Shown piece by piece: positions 1-7,065 of a DNA stretch of 64,000 nucleotides; within the stretch, counting starts at the first letter, position 1, and the number at the start of each line of letters is the position of its first letter. The notes under the pieces were generated by a model. That model was not told the DNA's origin. It made no database searches and was given only the letters and a program-made list of their open reading frames with translations. The position numbers were made by a program, and so were the translations under genes. The stretch lies in the NCBI RefSeq assembly GCF_007833635.1, contig NZ_CP031125.1, forward strand, positions 62,001-126,000. Reading direction: 5' to 3'. This stretch comes from Candidatus Pelagibacter sp. FZCC0015 (lineage in GTDB: Bacteria; Pseudomonadota; Alphaproteobacteria; Pelagibacterales; Pelagibacteraceae).

Positions 1-1
1 T

Positions 2-334
2 TATGATGGTTTGGTTGGAATGATGGCGTTTGGTGGAACATCATTTGGAGATAACTCATCTCATTATTGCGTAGGAGCAGGAACAATTCCAGGCAAAGGA
101 GTGGAAATGGGTCATTGTATAATTAAGTTTATTAATGGCGATACTGCAATTACTTATTATGAAATTAAGTTGGGTTACTCTATGGAAGGTACGTTTAAAT
201 GTATCAGTGGTACTGGAAGATATGAAGGTATCGAGTGTAGTGGAACAACTGGCTATACACAAATGAAAACAGCTCTTGAAGGAAAAGTTCACTCAACAAA
301 TTATTTAAAGGGAACTTACACTTTAAAAAAATAG
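2..334 (+). CDS. Hypothetical protein, 5' end cut by window edge
   Basis: The reading frame is open from the first bases of the window (codons for Y-D-G precede the first possible start, a TTG at 11), so the N-terminus is probably outside the window. About 110 residues are visible. They are rich in Gly, Thr and short beta-prone stretches, with cysteines in YCVG, GHCII, KCISG and ECSG contexts. This would suit a small secreted or periplasmic beta-sheet protein, but I do not recognise a family. The next gene, which has a signal peptide, begins 7 bp downstream on the same strand. Confidence 0.6.
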   Translation, partial: YDGLVGMMAFGGTSFGDNSSHYCVGAGTIPGKGVEMGHCIIKFINGDTAITYYEIKLGYSMEGTFKCISGTGRYEGIECSGTTGYTQMKTALEGKVHSTNYLKGTYTLKK

Positions 335-341
335 GTAATAT

Positions 342-716
342 ATGAAAAAAATAATAATAACTATATTCAGTCTTTTTTTTCTAACATCTGTATACGCAGA
401 TATGAATGATAGCGACAAAAATAGAGCTTGGGAATGCAGTGGAATATATATGGCTAACTATTTTTTACCATCTGGAGAAACATTTGAATATAGTATGAAA
501 GAAAAATCTATGGCATCTGTAAAAGTTTTAAAAGCTTATGCTTTAGAAGTAGGAATTCCTGAAAAGGAATGGGATGAAGGCGTAAACAAAGCTGTTGATA
601 AACATTATGGCTCTAAATTTGACGAGTCTAAAACTAATGCATGTCATGACTTTGTAAATTCAACAATACCTAATGGAGAAGATAGAGTTAAAAAGGTAGT
701 TCAAACTCTATATTAA
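342..716 (+). CDS. Hypothetical exported protein, 124 aa
   Basis: A clear Sec signal peptide (MKK, hydrophobic core, cleavage after VYA near residue 19) is followed by a small acidic/lysine-rich mature domain with two cysteines (WECSG and ACHDF) that could form a disulfide in the periplasm. No family is recognised. The frame is complete, and the gene follows the preceding small gene by 7 bp, so the two may be co-transcribed. Function unknown. Confidence 0.65.
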   Translation: MKKIIITIFSLFFLTSVYADMNDSDKNRAWECSGIYMANYFLPSGETFEYSMKEKSMASVKVLKAYALEVGIPEKEWDEGVNKAVDKHYGSKFDESKTNACHDFVNSTIPNGEDRVKKVVQTLY

Positions 717-735
717 CAAAAAAAAAGGAGAAAAA

Positions 736-1020
736 ATGGAAAAAGAAATGTTAGTAGTAGCAAAGTTAAAAGAAGGTACTTTTGAAAAATTCATGGGATT
801 TATGCAATCTCCTGAAGGACTTGCTGAAAGAGCAAAAGTTGCAGTGGTTGAAAAAACAATTGGAACTGTAACTCCAGACAAAAGTACTGTAATGTTTAAA
901 ATATTTTGTACTGATGAAGCTGCACTTCATAAGTTTATAGAAGGTACCGAGGTATCAAAACCAATAATGGATGAAGTGTTAGACAGTTACTCAATATATG
1001 ATTTAACTAAGGTTAAATAG
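736..1020 (+). CDS. Small conserved-looking protein, ABM/dimeric alpha-beta barrel-like, 94 aa
   Basis: It starts at an ATG preceded by a strong AAAGGAG ribosome site. No signal peptide or membrane segment is seen. The alternation of beta strands (LVVAKL, VMFKIFC) and helices (FEKFMGFMQ, EAALHKFIEG) resembles the ferredoxin-like fold of antibiotic-biosynthesis-monooxygenase-type proteins; this is only a fold impression. It sits 11 bp before an NTF2-like protein and a DsbA-fold protein on the same strand, so the three are probably one operon. Confidence 0.6.
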   Translation: MEKEMLVVAKLKEGTFEKFMGFMQSPEGLAERAKVAVVEKTIGTVTPDKSTVMFKIFCTDEAALHKFIEGTEVSKPIMDEVLDSYSIYDLTKVK

Positions 1021-1031
1021 AAAGGAATAAC

Positions 1032-1352
1032 ATGTCTATATTAGAGAAATATAGTGCTGCATTAAAAAATAAAGATGAAGCTGCCATGAATGAACTTTTG
1101 CATGACGATTTTAAATTCACAATGCACAAGTCAGGAAATGTTTTAACCAAAACTGATGTTATCAAATGGGCGATGAGTGGTGATATTAATCAAGATAAGG
1201 TTAGAATTGTTTATGAAAATGACGAAGTTGGTATTCACCATGCCTTTGTAACATTTAATGATGGTAATGTTGAGGCGGTAATGGCAGTTTATAAATACGA
1301 CAATGGAAAAATTGTTAGTTTAGAAACTGGTGCTACACCAATGCCAAAATAA
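1032..1352 (+). CDS. SnoaL/NTF2-like small protein, 106 aa
   Basis: The start LEKYSAALKNKDEAAMNELLHDDF is the typical opening helix pair of SnoaL-like/NTF2-fold proteins, followed by the curved sheet (KVRIVYENDE, HHAFVTFNDG, EAVMAVYKYD). These cone-shaped folds serve as ketosteroid-isomerase-like enzymes or ligand-binding subunits, and the sequence does not say which. The stop codon is immediately followed by the GTG start of the next gene, which suggests translational coupling. Confidence 0.6.
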   Translation: MSILEKYSAALKNKDEAAMNELLHDDFKFTMHKSGNVLTKTDVIKWAMSGDINQDKVRIVYENDEVGIHHAFVTFNDGNVEAVMAVYKYDNGKIVSLETGATPMPK

Positions 1353-1943
1353 GTGAGTGAAATTGATTTTTATTTTTCGATAGGAAGCACATATACCTAT
1401 CTATCCGTAACTAGAATACTTGATGTTGAAAAAGAACATCAAGTAAAGTTTAACTGGAAACCTTTTTCAGTAAGAGCAATCATGAAAGAGATGAACAATA
1501 TCCCATTTCCAAAGGATAAAATGAATAAAGTTAATTACATGTGGAGAGATATTGAAAGAAGAGCTGAAGGTTATGGTTTTTTTGCTAAAACGCCAGTTCC
1601 CTATCCATTATCAGAATTTGATTTAGCAAACCAAATTGCAATCCTTGGTTTTGAAAAAGGTTGGGGAGAAGAATTTGTTGTTCTTACTTATAAGAAATGG
1701 TTTCAGGAAGGTAAAGAACCAGCGATCGAACCTAGTATTTCTGAAGTTTGTTCAGAATTAAAATTGAATAAAGATGAAATTGTCTCTGAAGCAAAATCAT
1801 CAGATATAGAAACAAAATATAATGAAAACACAAACTCAGCTCGTGAAAATAAAATATTTGGAAGTCCATCTTTTATTGTAAAAAATGAACTTTTTTGGGG
1901 AGATGATAGAATGGAAGATGCAATTGAATGGTCTCTTAAATAA
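1353..1943 (+). CDS. DsbA-family oxidoreductase, 2-hydroxychromene-2-carboxylate isomerase type
   Basis: The start IDFYFSIGSTYTYLSV matches the kappa-class GST/HCCA-isomerase branch of the DsbA fold. In that branch the catalytic CXXC is replaced and a Ser (here in the SIGSTYTY region) contacts glutathione. The late segment FGSPSFIVKNELFWGDDRMEDA is the conserved cis-Pro and C-terminal motif. At 196 aa it is the normal length. The gene uses a GTG start directly abutting the preceding stop, with no separate ribosome site. The substrate is unknown; an actual role in naphthalene-type degradation is unlikely here. Confidence 0.75.
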   Translation: MSEIDFYFSIGSTYTYLSVTRILDVEKEHQVKFNWKPFSVRAIMKEMNNIPFPKDKMNKVNYMWRDIERRAEGYGFFAKTPVPYPLSEFDLANQIAILGFEKGWGEEFVVLTYKKWFQEGKEPAIEPSISEVCSELKLNKDEIVSEAKSSDIETKYNENTNSARENKIFGSPSFIVKNELFWGDDRMEDAIEWSLK

Positions 1944-1981
1944 TTCTATATATTCTCCTTAAATTAATTTAAAGTCTCGAA

Positions 1982-2314
1982 ATGAGTCTTACAACTTCAT
2001 ATATATTTTTAGGCATTGCAGTTTTTTTGGGTGTTACATCTAATAGTTTTGCTAAAAGTGCTGAAGGATTTACTCTTCTAATTCCAAGCATAATTACCGC
2101 AATCACAATTGTATTATGTATGTACGCACTTTCATTAGTAATGAAAAATATTCCAATGGGAATTACTTATGCCTCCTTTGCAGGTTTAACAATTATAGCA
2201 ACGGTCGTGGTTGGAATAATTAGGTTTAATCAAGTACCTAACCTATATTCACTAATTGGTTTAGCGTTTATTATAATTGGTGTATTGATGGTAAACTTAT
2301 TAGGAAATAACTAA
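1982..2314 (+). CDS. SMR-family-like small membrane protein lacking TM1 Glu (first of a pair)
   Basis: Four hydrophobic segments in 110 aa and an EmrE-like core (FAKSAEGFT, the GITYA..AGL region, IIIGVLMVNLLG at the end) place it in the small multidrug resistance superfamily. Aligning on the AEGF/SEGF motif without gaps, the essential EmrE Glu14 falls on Gly17, and the EmrE Trp63 position is Phe. It is therefore unlikely to be a standard proton-coupled drug or guanidinium exporter. It sits 2 bp before a DUF2798 gene, which is followed by a second SMR with the same substitution; the three look like one operon. Confidence 0.75.
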   Translation: MSLTTSYIFLGIAVFLGVTSNSFAKSAEGFTLLIPSIITAITIVLCMYALSLVMKNIPMGITYASFAGLTIIATVVVGIIRFNQVPNLYSLIGLAFIIIGVLMVNLLGNN

Positions 2315-2316
2315 TT

Positions 2317-2544
2317 ATGATTTCAAAGAAATATGCACAACTTTTATTTATGTTTTTTATGTCTTTTAGTATGAGTGTAATTATGAGTGGAGTTGTAGTG
2401 GCTGTTAATACGGGTATAGGAGAAGGATTTATAAATAGATGGTTTTATTCTTGGATGTTTGCATTTCCAGTTGCATTAGTTGCAGCACTTACAATGGCAC
2501 CGATAATGAGGCCTTTAGTAAACAAGATTGCATCAAAAGAATAA
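2317..2544 (+). CDS. DUF2798 two-helix membrane protein
   Basis: This 75-aa protein has two predicted membrane helices (roughly residues 8-30 and 43-66). The pattern FFMSFSMSVIMSG followed by FINRWFYSWMFAFPVALVAA and PIMRPLV is typical of DUF2798. It lies between two SMR-like genes with 2-bp gaps on both sides, so all three are very probably co-translated and may form one membrane complex. The function of DUF2798 is not established; partnership with the SMR pair is inference from layout. Confidence 0.75.
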   Translation: MISKKYAQLLFMFFMSFSMSVIMSGVVVAVNTGIGEGFINRWFYSWMFAFPVALVAALTMAPIMRPLVNKIASKE

Positions 2545-2546
2545 TT

Positions 2547-2882
2547 ATGAAACCTTTATTGGGATATTTATTTTTAGCTAATGGCATAATTTTTGGAATA
2601 GCTTCAAATAGTTTTGCAAAAATTTCTGAGGGATTTACTAAACTTACACCATCAGTTTTATGTATTTTGTTTATGTGTATTACTATGTTTTCAATTGCAA
2701 AAGCAATGTCTGCACTGCCAGTTGGATTTGCCTACTCTACTTATAGTGGTTTGACAGTTACAGGTGTTGTACTTTTCGCAGTATTAAAATTTAATCAAGT
2801 TCCTAATCTTTATGGAACTATAGGAATTATTTTAATTATTATTGGTGTGATAATGGTTAATTATCTTGGACGACTGAACTGA
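2547..2882 (+). CDS. SMR-family-like small membrane protein lacking TM1 Glu (second of a pair)
   Basis: I place the start at the ATG at 2547 (MKPLLGYLFLANG), 2 bp after the DUF2798 stop. The same frame is open further upstream, but that part would overlap DUF2798 and would not be SMR-like. The 111 aa align along their length with the first SMR protein (SNSFAK, SEGFT, LKFNQVPNLYG, IIIGVIMVNYLG). Again Gly17 stands where EmrE has Glu14, and Tyr replaces Trp63. Paired SMR proteins often act as heterodimers. The 3' end overlaps the convergent DUF952 gene by 22 bp. Confidence 0.72.
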   Translation: MKPLLGYLFLANGIIFGIASNSFAKISEGFTKLTPSVLCILFMCITMFSIAKAMSALPVGFAYSTYSGLTVTGVVLFAVLKFNQVPNLYGTIGIILIIIGVIMVNYLGRLN

Positions 2883-3232
2883 TACTTTTTTAAAATCTCT
2901 GGAAGCTCATGTCTTCCATCTTCATTCAATGGTAACTCATATTCATTAACAACAGTGCTGGTATCTAAAGGTGAATATAAATGAGGATACATATCTCCAT
3001 TTGATGCCTGTTCCCATAATAAATGTTCAAGTTTAAAAGCATTTACTTTTAACAAAACTAGATTTTCTTTTTTGGAATAATATTTATTTAAAGTTTCCTC
3101 TACCTGATCCTCTTCTGAAAAGTGAATATATCCATCTTTAAGATCTTTTTCTGATCCACTATAAGTTCCAGATTGTTTGGCCTTTTGCCACTCATCTTTA
3201 TCTATAACTTTGAAAATAAATTCTAAATTCAT
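2861..3232 (-). CDS. DUF952 family protein
   Basis: The family pattern is clear: FIFKVIDKDEWQKAKQSG at the start, then DGYIHFS, a central KENLVLLKVN strand and a C-terminal MYPHLYSPL segment with the conserved His. At 123 aa it has the usual length. DUF952 proteins are small cytoplasmic proteins with a glutathione-transferase-like name in some annotations but no established reaction. The gene is 1 bp downstream of the DUF924 gene on the same strand, and its 3' end overlaps a convergent SMR gene. Confidence 0.78.
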   Translation of the reverse strand: MNLEFIFKVIDKDEWQKAKQSGTYSGSEKDLKDGYIHFSEEDQVEETLNKYYSKKENLVLLKVNAFKLEHLLWEQASNGDMYPHLYSPLDTSTVVNEYELPLNEDGRHELPEILKKYQFSRPR

Positions 3233-3233
3233 T

Positions 3234-3797
3234 TTACCAAGAAGAATTTGGACCTTTTAAGAATTCTATTTCTTCTTCAGTGGATTCTCTTCCTAAAATT
3301 TCATTTCTATGAGGATATCTATGAAATTGTCTGATTGCTTTTGTATGATCTTGCCAAAATTTTTTTATTTCATTATATCCTTCGTGTTCTCTTAAATATT
3401 TATTTAATAAGTAATAGGCCATTTCATGATCACTGATTTCCTCACTATGAATTAAAGGTAACAACATAAAAAATCTTTGATTTACATTCATGGCTTCTAA
3501 ATAACCTGAATAAACTGCATCGTTTACAATCAATCTAGTTTTTTGATCTTGAGCAAAAGCTTTTTTGTCATTTCTAAACATGTTTCTTGAAAATTGATCA
3601 AATAAAATAACCAATGCTAAACAGCTCATAGGATTATCTTGCCAATCATCATATTCATTTTGACAAGCAAGTTCATAATCCTTTAAAAAATTATCTTTAA
3701 TTTTTTGATCAAACTTTTCATTTTTTTTGAAACGCATTTCAGAAGGAGTTTCTTTAAACCAGAAATCTAAAATTACTTGTGCTCTTTCTGGTATCAT
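3234..3797 (-). CDS. DUF924 family protein (TPR-like helical)
   Basis: The 187-aa protein shows the DUF924 signature: VLDFWFKETPSE near the N-terminus, then LALVILFDQFSRNMFR and FFMLLPLIHSE, and a late HTKAIRQFHRYPHRNEILGR. The family is all-helical and soluble; its role is unknown. Its start overlaps the 3' end of the HisN-like gene by 4 bp (ATGA), and DUF952 follows directly, so the three minus-strand genes form one operon. Confidence 0.82.
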   Translation of the reverse strand: MIPERAQVILDFWFKETPSEMRFKKNEKFDQKIKDNFLKDYELACQNEYDDWQDNPMSCLALVILFDQFSRNMFRNDKKAFAQDQKTRLIVNDAVYSGYLEAMNVNQRFFMLLPLIHSEEISDHEMAYYLLNKYLREHEGYNEIKKFWQDHTKAIRQFHRYPHRNEILGRESTEEEIEFLKGPNSSW

Positions 3798-4600
3798 TCA
3801 GCTAATGGTTTTAATAATTTTAAAATCTTTTTATGATTAGCTTTATTATTTGAAACAATAATATTCCCTCCAACGACAGGGTTTTGGTTGCCCCAAGTTG
3901 TTACTATTGCTCCTGCTGCTCTCACGATTGGCATAATCGGGTGAATATCCCAAATCTTATTTGCACATTGTGCAACCATTTCAAGTCTACCTTCTGCTAA
4001 TTGACAATAAGTCAATGCATCAAAGCATGGAAATTGCATTCTTTTAATAAATTTTTGAATTTTTGATTGTTGCTTCAAAGTTAATTGATTATGAAAAGCA
4101 GCAGCCAATTTTGCATTAGTAAAATTTAATTTTGAGTTAACTTTAAGTTTTCTTTTTTTATTATCTTCAAAAACATATGCAGAATTTTTATTCACATTTA
4201 AATAATATTTTCTTATTTTAGGAAAATTTGCTAATCCTAAAATTGGTTCTCCATTATAATTTAATGAAATGAGATTACTCCAACTAGGATTACCTACAAC
4301 GTATGATCTAGTTCCATCAATTGGATCAATCACCCATGAAAACTCACTCTTAGTATTTTTATGACCATATTCCTCGCCTATAATTTGATGATTTGGGAAT
4401 TTTTTTGAAATTTTAGATCTTATAAATTTCTCAAAGGCTTTATCTGATGTTGTTACAGGATCGTAACCTTTGCCTTTCATCTTATTGGTTATCTTAAATG
4501 GCTTATCTAACTTGGCGTAATAAAACTTAGTTAAATCTTTAGCAAGTTGATTTAAAAAGCTTGCATATATTGGATATTTTTTTGTATCAAATTTTTTCAC
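3794..4600 (-). CDS. hisN: Inositol-monophosphatase-family phosphatase, probably histidinol-phosphatase
   Basis: The metal-binding motifs of the IMPase superfamily are all present: IIGEEYG (Glu of the first site), WVIDPIDGTRSYVVG (the DPIDGT motif) and the late KIWDIHPIMPIVRAAGAIVTTW (WDxxP.. AGA). The short insert-free length (268 aa) and the KIWD version resemble the HisN-type histidinol-phosphatases of Alphaproteobacteria, which dephosphorylate L-histidinol phosphate. An inositol- or 3'-phosphoadenosine phosphatase role cannot be excluded. A hisI gene lies about 31 kb away, so there is no his operon here. Confidence 0.7.
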   Translation of the reverse strand: MKKFDTKKYPIYASFLNQLAKDLTKFYYAKLDKPFKITNKMKGKGYDPVTTSDKAFEKFIRSKISKKFPNHQIIGEEYGHKNTKSEFSWVIDPIDGTRSYVVGNPSWSNLISLNYNGEPILGLANFPKIRKYYLNVNKNSAYVFEDNKKRKLKVNSKLNFTNAKLAAAFHNQLTLKQQSKIQKFIKRMQFPCFDALTYCQLAEGRLEMVAQCANKIWDIHPIMPIVRAAGAIVTTWGNQNPVVGGNIIVSNNKANHKKILKLLKPLAE

Positions 4601-4667
4601 AATGAACTCTTACTATTTAATTTATGTTGATTAAAGTTAAATTTTAAATAATCCTTAGCTTACTATT

Positions 4668-5771
4668 ATGAAAATTGAGCTAATTGAAAATAAGGTTTAT
4701 TTTAATAATGGGTCTGAAAAAAAAGAAATTCACCCATTCTGGTTACGAGAAAGAGTTAATGGTGAGGAATATTTAGATAAAGGAACTCAGCAAAGACTTT
4801 TTGATCCTACATTTTTAAGTAATGATGTTTCAATAAATAAAGTAAACCTTAATGAAAAATACTTAGAAATAGATTTTAATGATGGTGTTAATTCAAAACT
4901 TGAAATTGATAAAATTGCTTCTGAATTTTCTAAAGAAGATATTGTAATTAGATCTATTGAAAAAACTAAATGGGACTCAACTTTAAAAAATATAAAAAAT
5001 TTTGAATACCAAGAAAATTTTTATGAAAGTAAAGAGATGCATGATCTGCTTGTTTCATTTTATAAATTTGGTTTTGTAATAGTAAAAAATATTCCAATAT
5101 CTAAAAATTATATTGTTGAATTTGCAAATTCAATAGGCAGTGTTCGAAGAACAAATTTTGGTGAATATTTTGACGTAAAATCTAAACCTGATCCAAATGA
5201 TCTTGCTTATACTTCATTAGCTTTAGCACCTCATACCGACAATCCTTATAGAAATCCTGTTCCATGTATTCAACTTTTGCATTGTATAGAAAGTAAAGTT
5301 TCAGGAGGATTATCTACTTTAGTAGATGGTTATACAGTAACTGAAGATTTAAAAAATCAATATCCAGAATTTTATAAAATTTTAACTGAAGTAAAAGTTA
5401 GATTTAGATTTGTAGATAAAGAAGTAATTTTAGAAACTATCTCTCCTTTGATTGAACTAAATGAGAATAGGAGTTTCAAACAGGTAAGATTTAGTCCTAG
5501 ATTAGACTATGTTCCAATTTTAGAAAAAGAAAAATTAGATCTTTACTACCAAGCAAGAAAAAAAATATCTGAAATGTATAATTCAGATAAATATAGAATT
5601 GAATTTAAACTCGAGCCAAAAGACCTAATGATGATGGATAACCATAGACTACTCCATGGGAGAACAGCTTATGAGACAAAGGAAGGTGAGAGATTTTTAC
5701 AAGGTTGTTATATTGATTACGATAGTACTGAGGGAAAACTTAGACACTTAAAAAGAAAGTTTAATCTTTAA
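4668..5771 (+). CDS. Gamma-butyrobetaine hydroxylase-like 2OG-Fe(II) dioxygenase
   Basis: A DUF971-like N-terminal domain (IHPFWLRERV, QQRLFDP) precedes a TauD-type catalytic domain with HxD at His189/Asp191 (LAPHTDNP), distal His330 (DNHRLLHGRTA) and the 2OG-binding Arg342 (GERFLQGCY). Family members hydroxylate trimethylammonium compounds: gamma-butyrobetaine to carnitine, trimethyllysine, or trimethylaminoethylphosphonate. The Cys cluster that binds zinc in the animal BBOX N-terminal domain is absent (RERVNGEEYL instead). It stands alone on the plus strand, so the substrate is not fixed by context; a methylated amine is likely. The 3' end overlaps the convergent azoreductase gene by 11 bp. 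Confidence 0.78.
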   Translation: MKIELIENKVYFNNGSEKKEIHPFWLRERVNGEEYLDKGTQQRLFDPTFLSNDVSINKVNLNEKYLEIDFNDGVNSKLEIDKIASEFSKEDIVIRSIEKTKWDSTLKNIKNFEYQENFYESKEMHDLLVSFYKFGFVIVKNIPISKNYIVEFANSIGSVRRTNFGEYFDVKSKPDPNDLAYTSLALAPHTDNPYRNPVPCIQLLHCIESKVSGGLSTLVDGYTVTEDLKNQYPEFYKILTEVKVRFRFVDKEVILETISPLIELNENRSFKQVRFSPRLDYVPILEKEKLDLYYQARKKISEMYNSDKYRIEFKLEPKDLMMMDNHRLLHGRTAYETKEGERFLQGCYIDYDSTEGKLRHLKRKFNL

Positions 5772-6348
5772 ACAAATTTTCTATTTGAGCTTCAGCCTCT
5801 TTGATTGATTTTTCATAATCTAGTGCCATTTGATCTGCACTAATTATATCTACTTTTTCAATACCAAAAAAATTAAGAATAAATTTTAACCAAGGAGTTA
5901 GAAAATCTTCTGAACTATTTAGTTTTGTTCCTCCAGAAGTAATAACTAGATATGCATGTTTATTTTTTAACAATCCTTCTCTTCTACCATTTGGTTTAAA
6001 TCTAAAAGTTTCACCTATACGAGCAGCTAAATCCGACCAAGCCTTAAGAGTTGCTGGAGGTCCATAATTATAAATTGGTGCTGAAATTATTATGATATCA
6101 CTCTCTTTTAATTCTTTTACAAGCTTGTCAGAAAGCTCAAACATTTTCTTGTGTTCTTCTGTTTGATCTTTTTCATCTATGTTCATTCCAGATTCTGTAA
6201 GTCCACTTACAAAAAGCATCTCATCATCTAAATCTCTATAAATTACTTCATCTTCTGGTTTTTTAATTTTATCTAAAAGCTTTTTTGCTAAAGCTCTAGA
6301 GGTAGAGCCTTTTTTTCTAGCACTGGAATCTATTTGATAAATCTTCAT
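5761..6348 (-). CDS. azoR: FMN-dependent NADH-azoreductase/quinone reductase
   Basis: The flavodoxin-like fold begins KIYQIDSSARKKGSTSRALA, with an FMN phosphate-binding loop in the SSARKKGSTS region. The segment IIISAPIYNYGPPATLKAWSDLAARIGETF is the conserved AzoR motif, and LVITSGG contacts the isoalloxazine. At 195 aa it has the family length. It probably reduces quinones in the cytoplasm. It follows ccdA by 9 bp on the same strand and is the last gene of the long minus-strand run beginning at the TRAP transporter. Confidence 0.82.
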   Translation of the reverse strand: MKIYQIDSSARKKGSTSRALAKKLLDKIKKPEDEVIYRDLDDEMLFVSGLTESGMNIDEKDQTEEHKKMFELSDKLVKELKESDIIIISAPIYNYGPPATLKAWSDLAARIGETFRFKPNGRREGLLKNKHAYLVITSGGTKLNSSEDFLTPWLKFILNFFGIEKVDIISADQMALDYEKSIKEAEAQIENLFKD

Positions 6349-6357
6349 TGATACTTT

Positions 6358-7065
6358 TTATCCGAATTTTTGCATAAATGGAAAGATTTTAATTATATAA
6401 AATCCTATTGCTTGTAATTGATTAGTCAAAATTAAAATACCTGTAACTAACAGAGTTATTCCACCAATTTTTGAAATTAAATTTATGTTTTTCTTAAAAT
6501 TTTTAGAAAATAATAAGAATCTTTGAATTAAGTATCCAGACAAAACAAACGGGATAGCAAGACCTAATGAATAAGAAATTAACAAGATTACAGCTCTTGA
6601 TAAAGTTTCTTCAATAGATGCCAAAGCTAAAATTGAACCTAAAATTGGACCAATACATGGTGTCCAGCCAAAACCAAAAGCAACACCAATCACATATGGA
6701 AAAAGAATATTTCTTGATTCTTTTGCATCAAATCTTTTTTCAAAATTTAAATATGGAATATTGATAATTCCAATTAATTGAAGAGAAAAAATTATGATTA
6801 CTATTCCTGCTGAAATTCTTAACACTTCTGAATTTTGTAGTAATGCCTGTCCTAAAAAAGATGCTGATGCACCTAAAAGAACAAATACAGTTGAGAACCC
6901 TAAACAAAATAAAATTAATGGAAAAAAATTAATTTTTTTTTGATTTAAAATTTCTTGTAAAGATTGACCAGAGATATAAGAAATATATCCAGGTATTAAT
7001 GGGAGAACACATGGAGACAAAAAACTTATAAGTCCTGCTCCAAAAGCAATTAAGTATTCAAACAT
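6358..7065 (-). CDS. ccdA: CcdA/DsbD-type thiol-disulfide transmembrane electron carrier
   Basis: About six membrane helices in 235 aa, with the two signature cysteines in FLSPCVLPLIPGYISYISG (TM1) and GFGWTPCIGPILGSIL (TM4). CcdA passes reducing equivalents from cytoplasmic thioredoxin to the periplasm for apocytochrome c maturation or disulfide repair. The start codon abuts the ppc stop. The window encodes at least two c-type cytochromes (27.0-27.4 kb and 24.3-24.7 kb) that would need such a system. Confidence 0.87.
   Translation of the reverse strand: MFEYLIAFGAGLISFLSPCVLPLIPGYISYISGQSLQEILNQKKINFFPLILFCLGFSTVFVLLGASASFLGQALLQNSEVLRISAGIVIIIFSLQLIGIINIPYLNFEKRFDAKESRNILFPYVIGVAFGFGWTPCIGPILGSILALASIEETLSRAVILLISYSLGLAIPFVLSGYLIQRFLLFSKNFKKNINLISKIGGITLLVTGILILTNQLQAIGFYIIKIFPFMQKFG

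Noticed and set aside
2439..2546. N-terminal extension of the second SMR gene upstream of the ATG at 2547
   Set aside because: It overlaps the DUF2798 gene in another frame, and SMR similarity starts only at the ATG at 2547.
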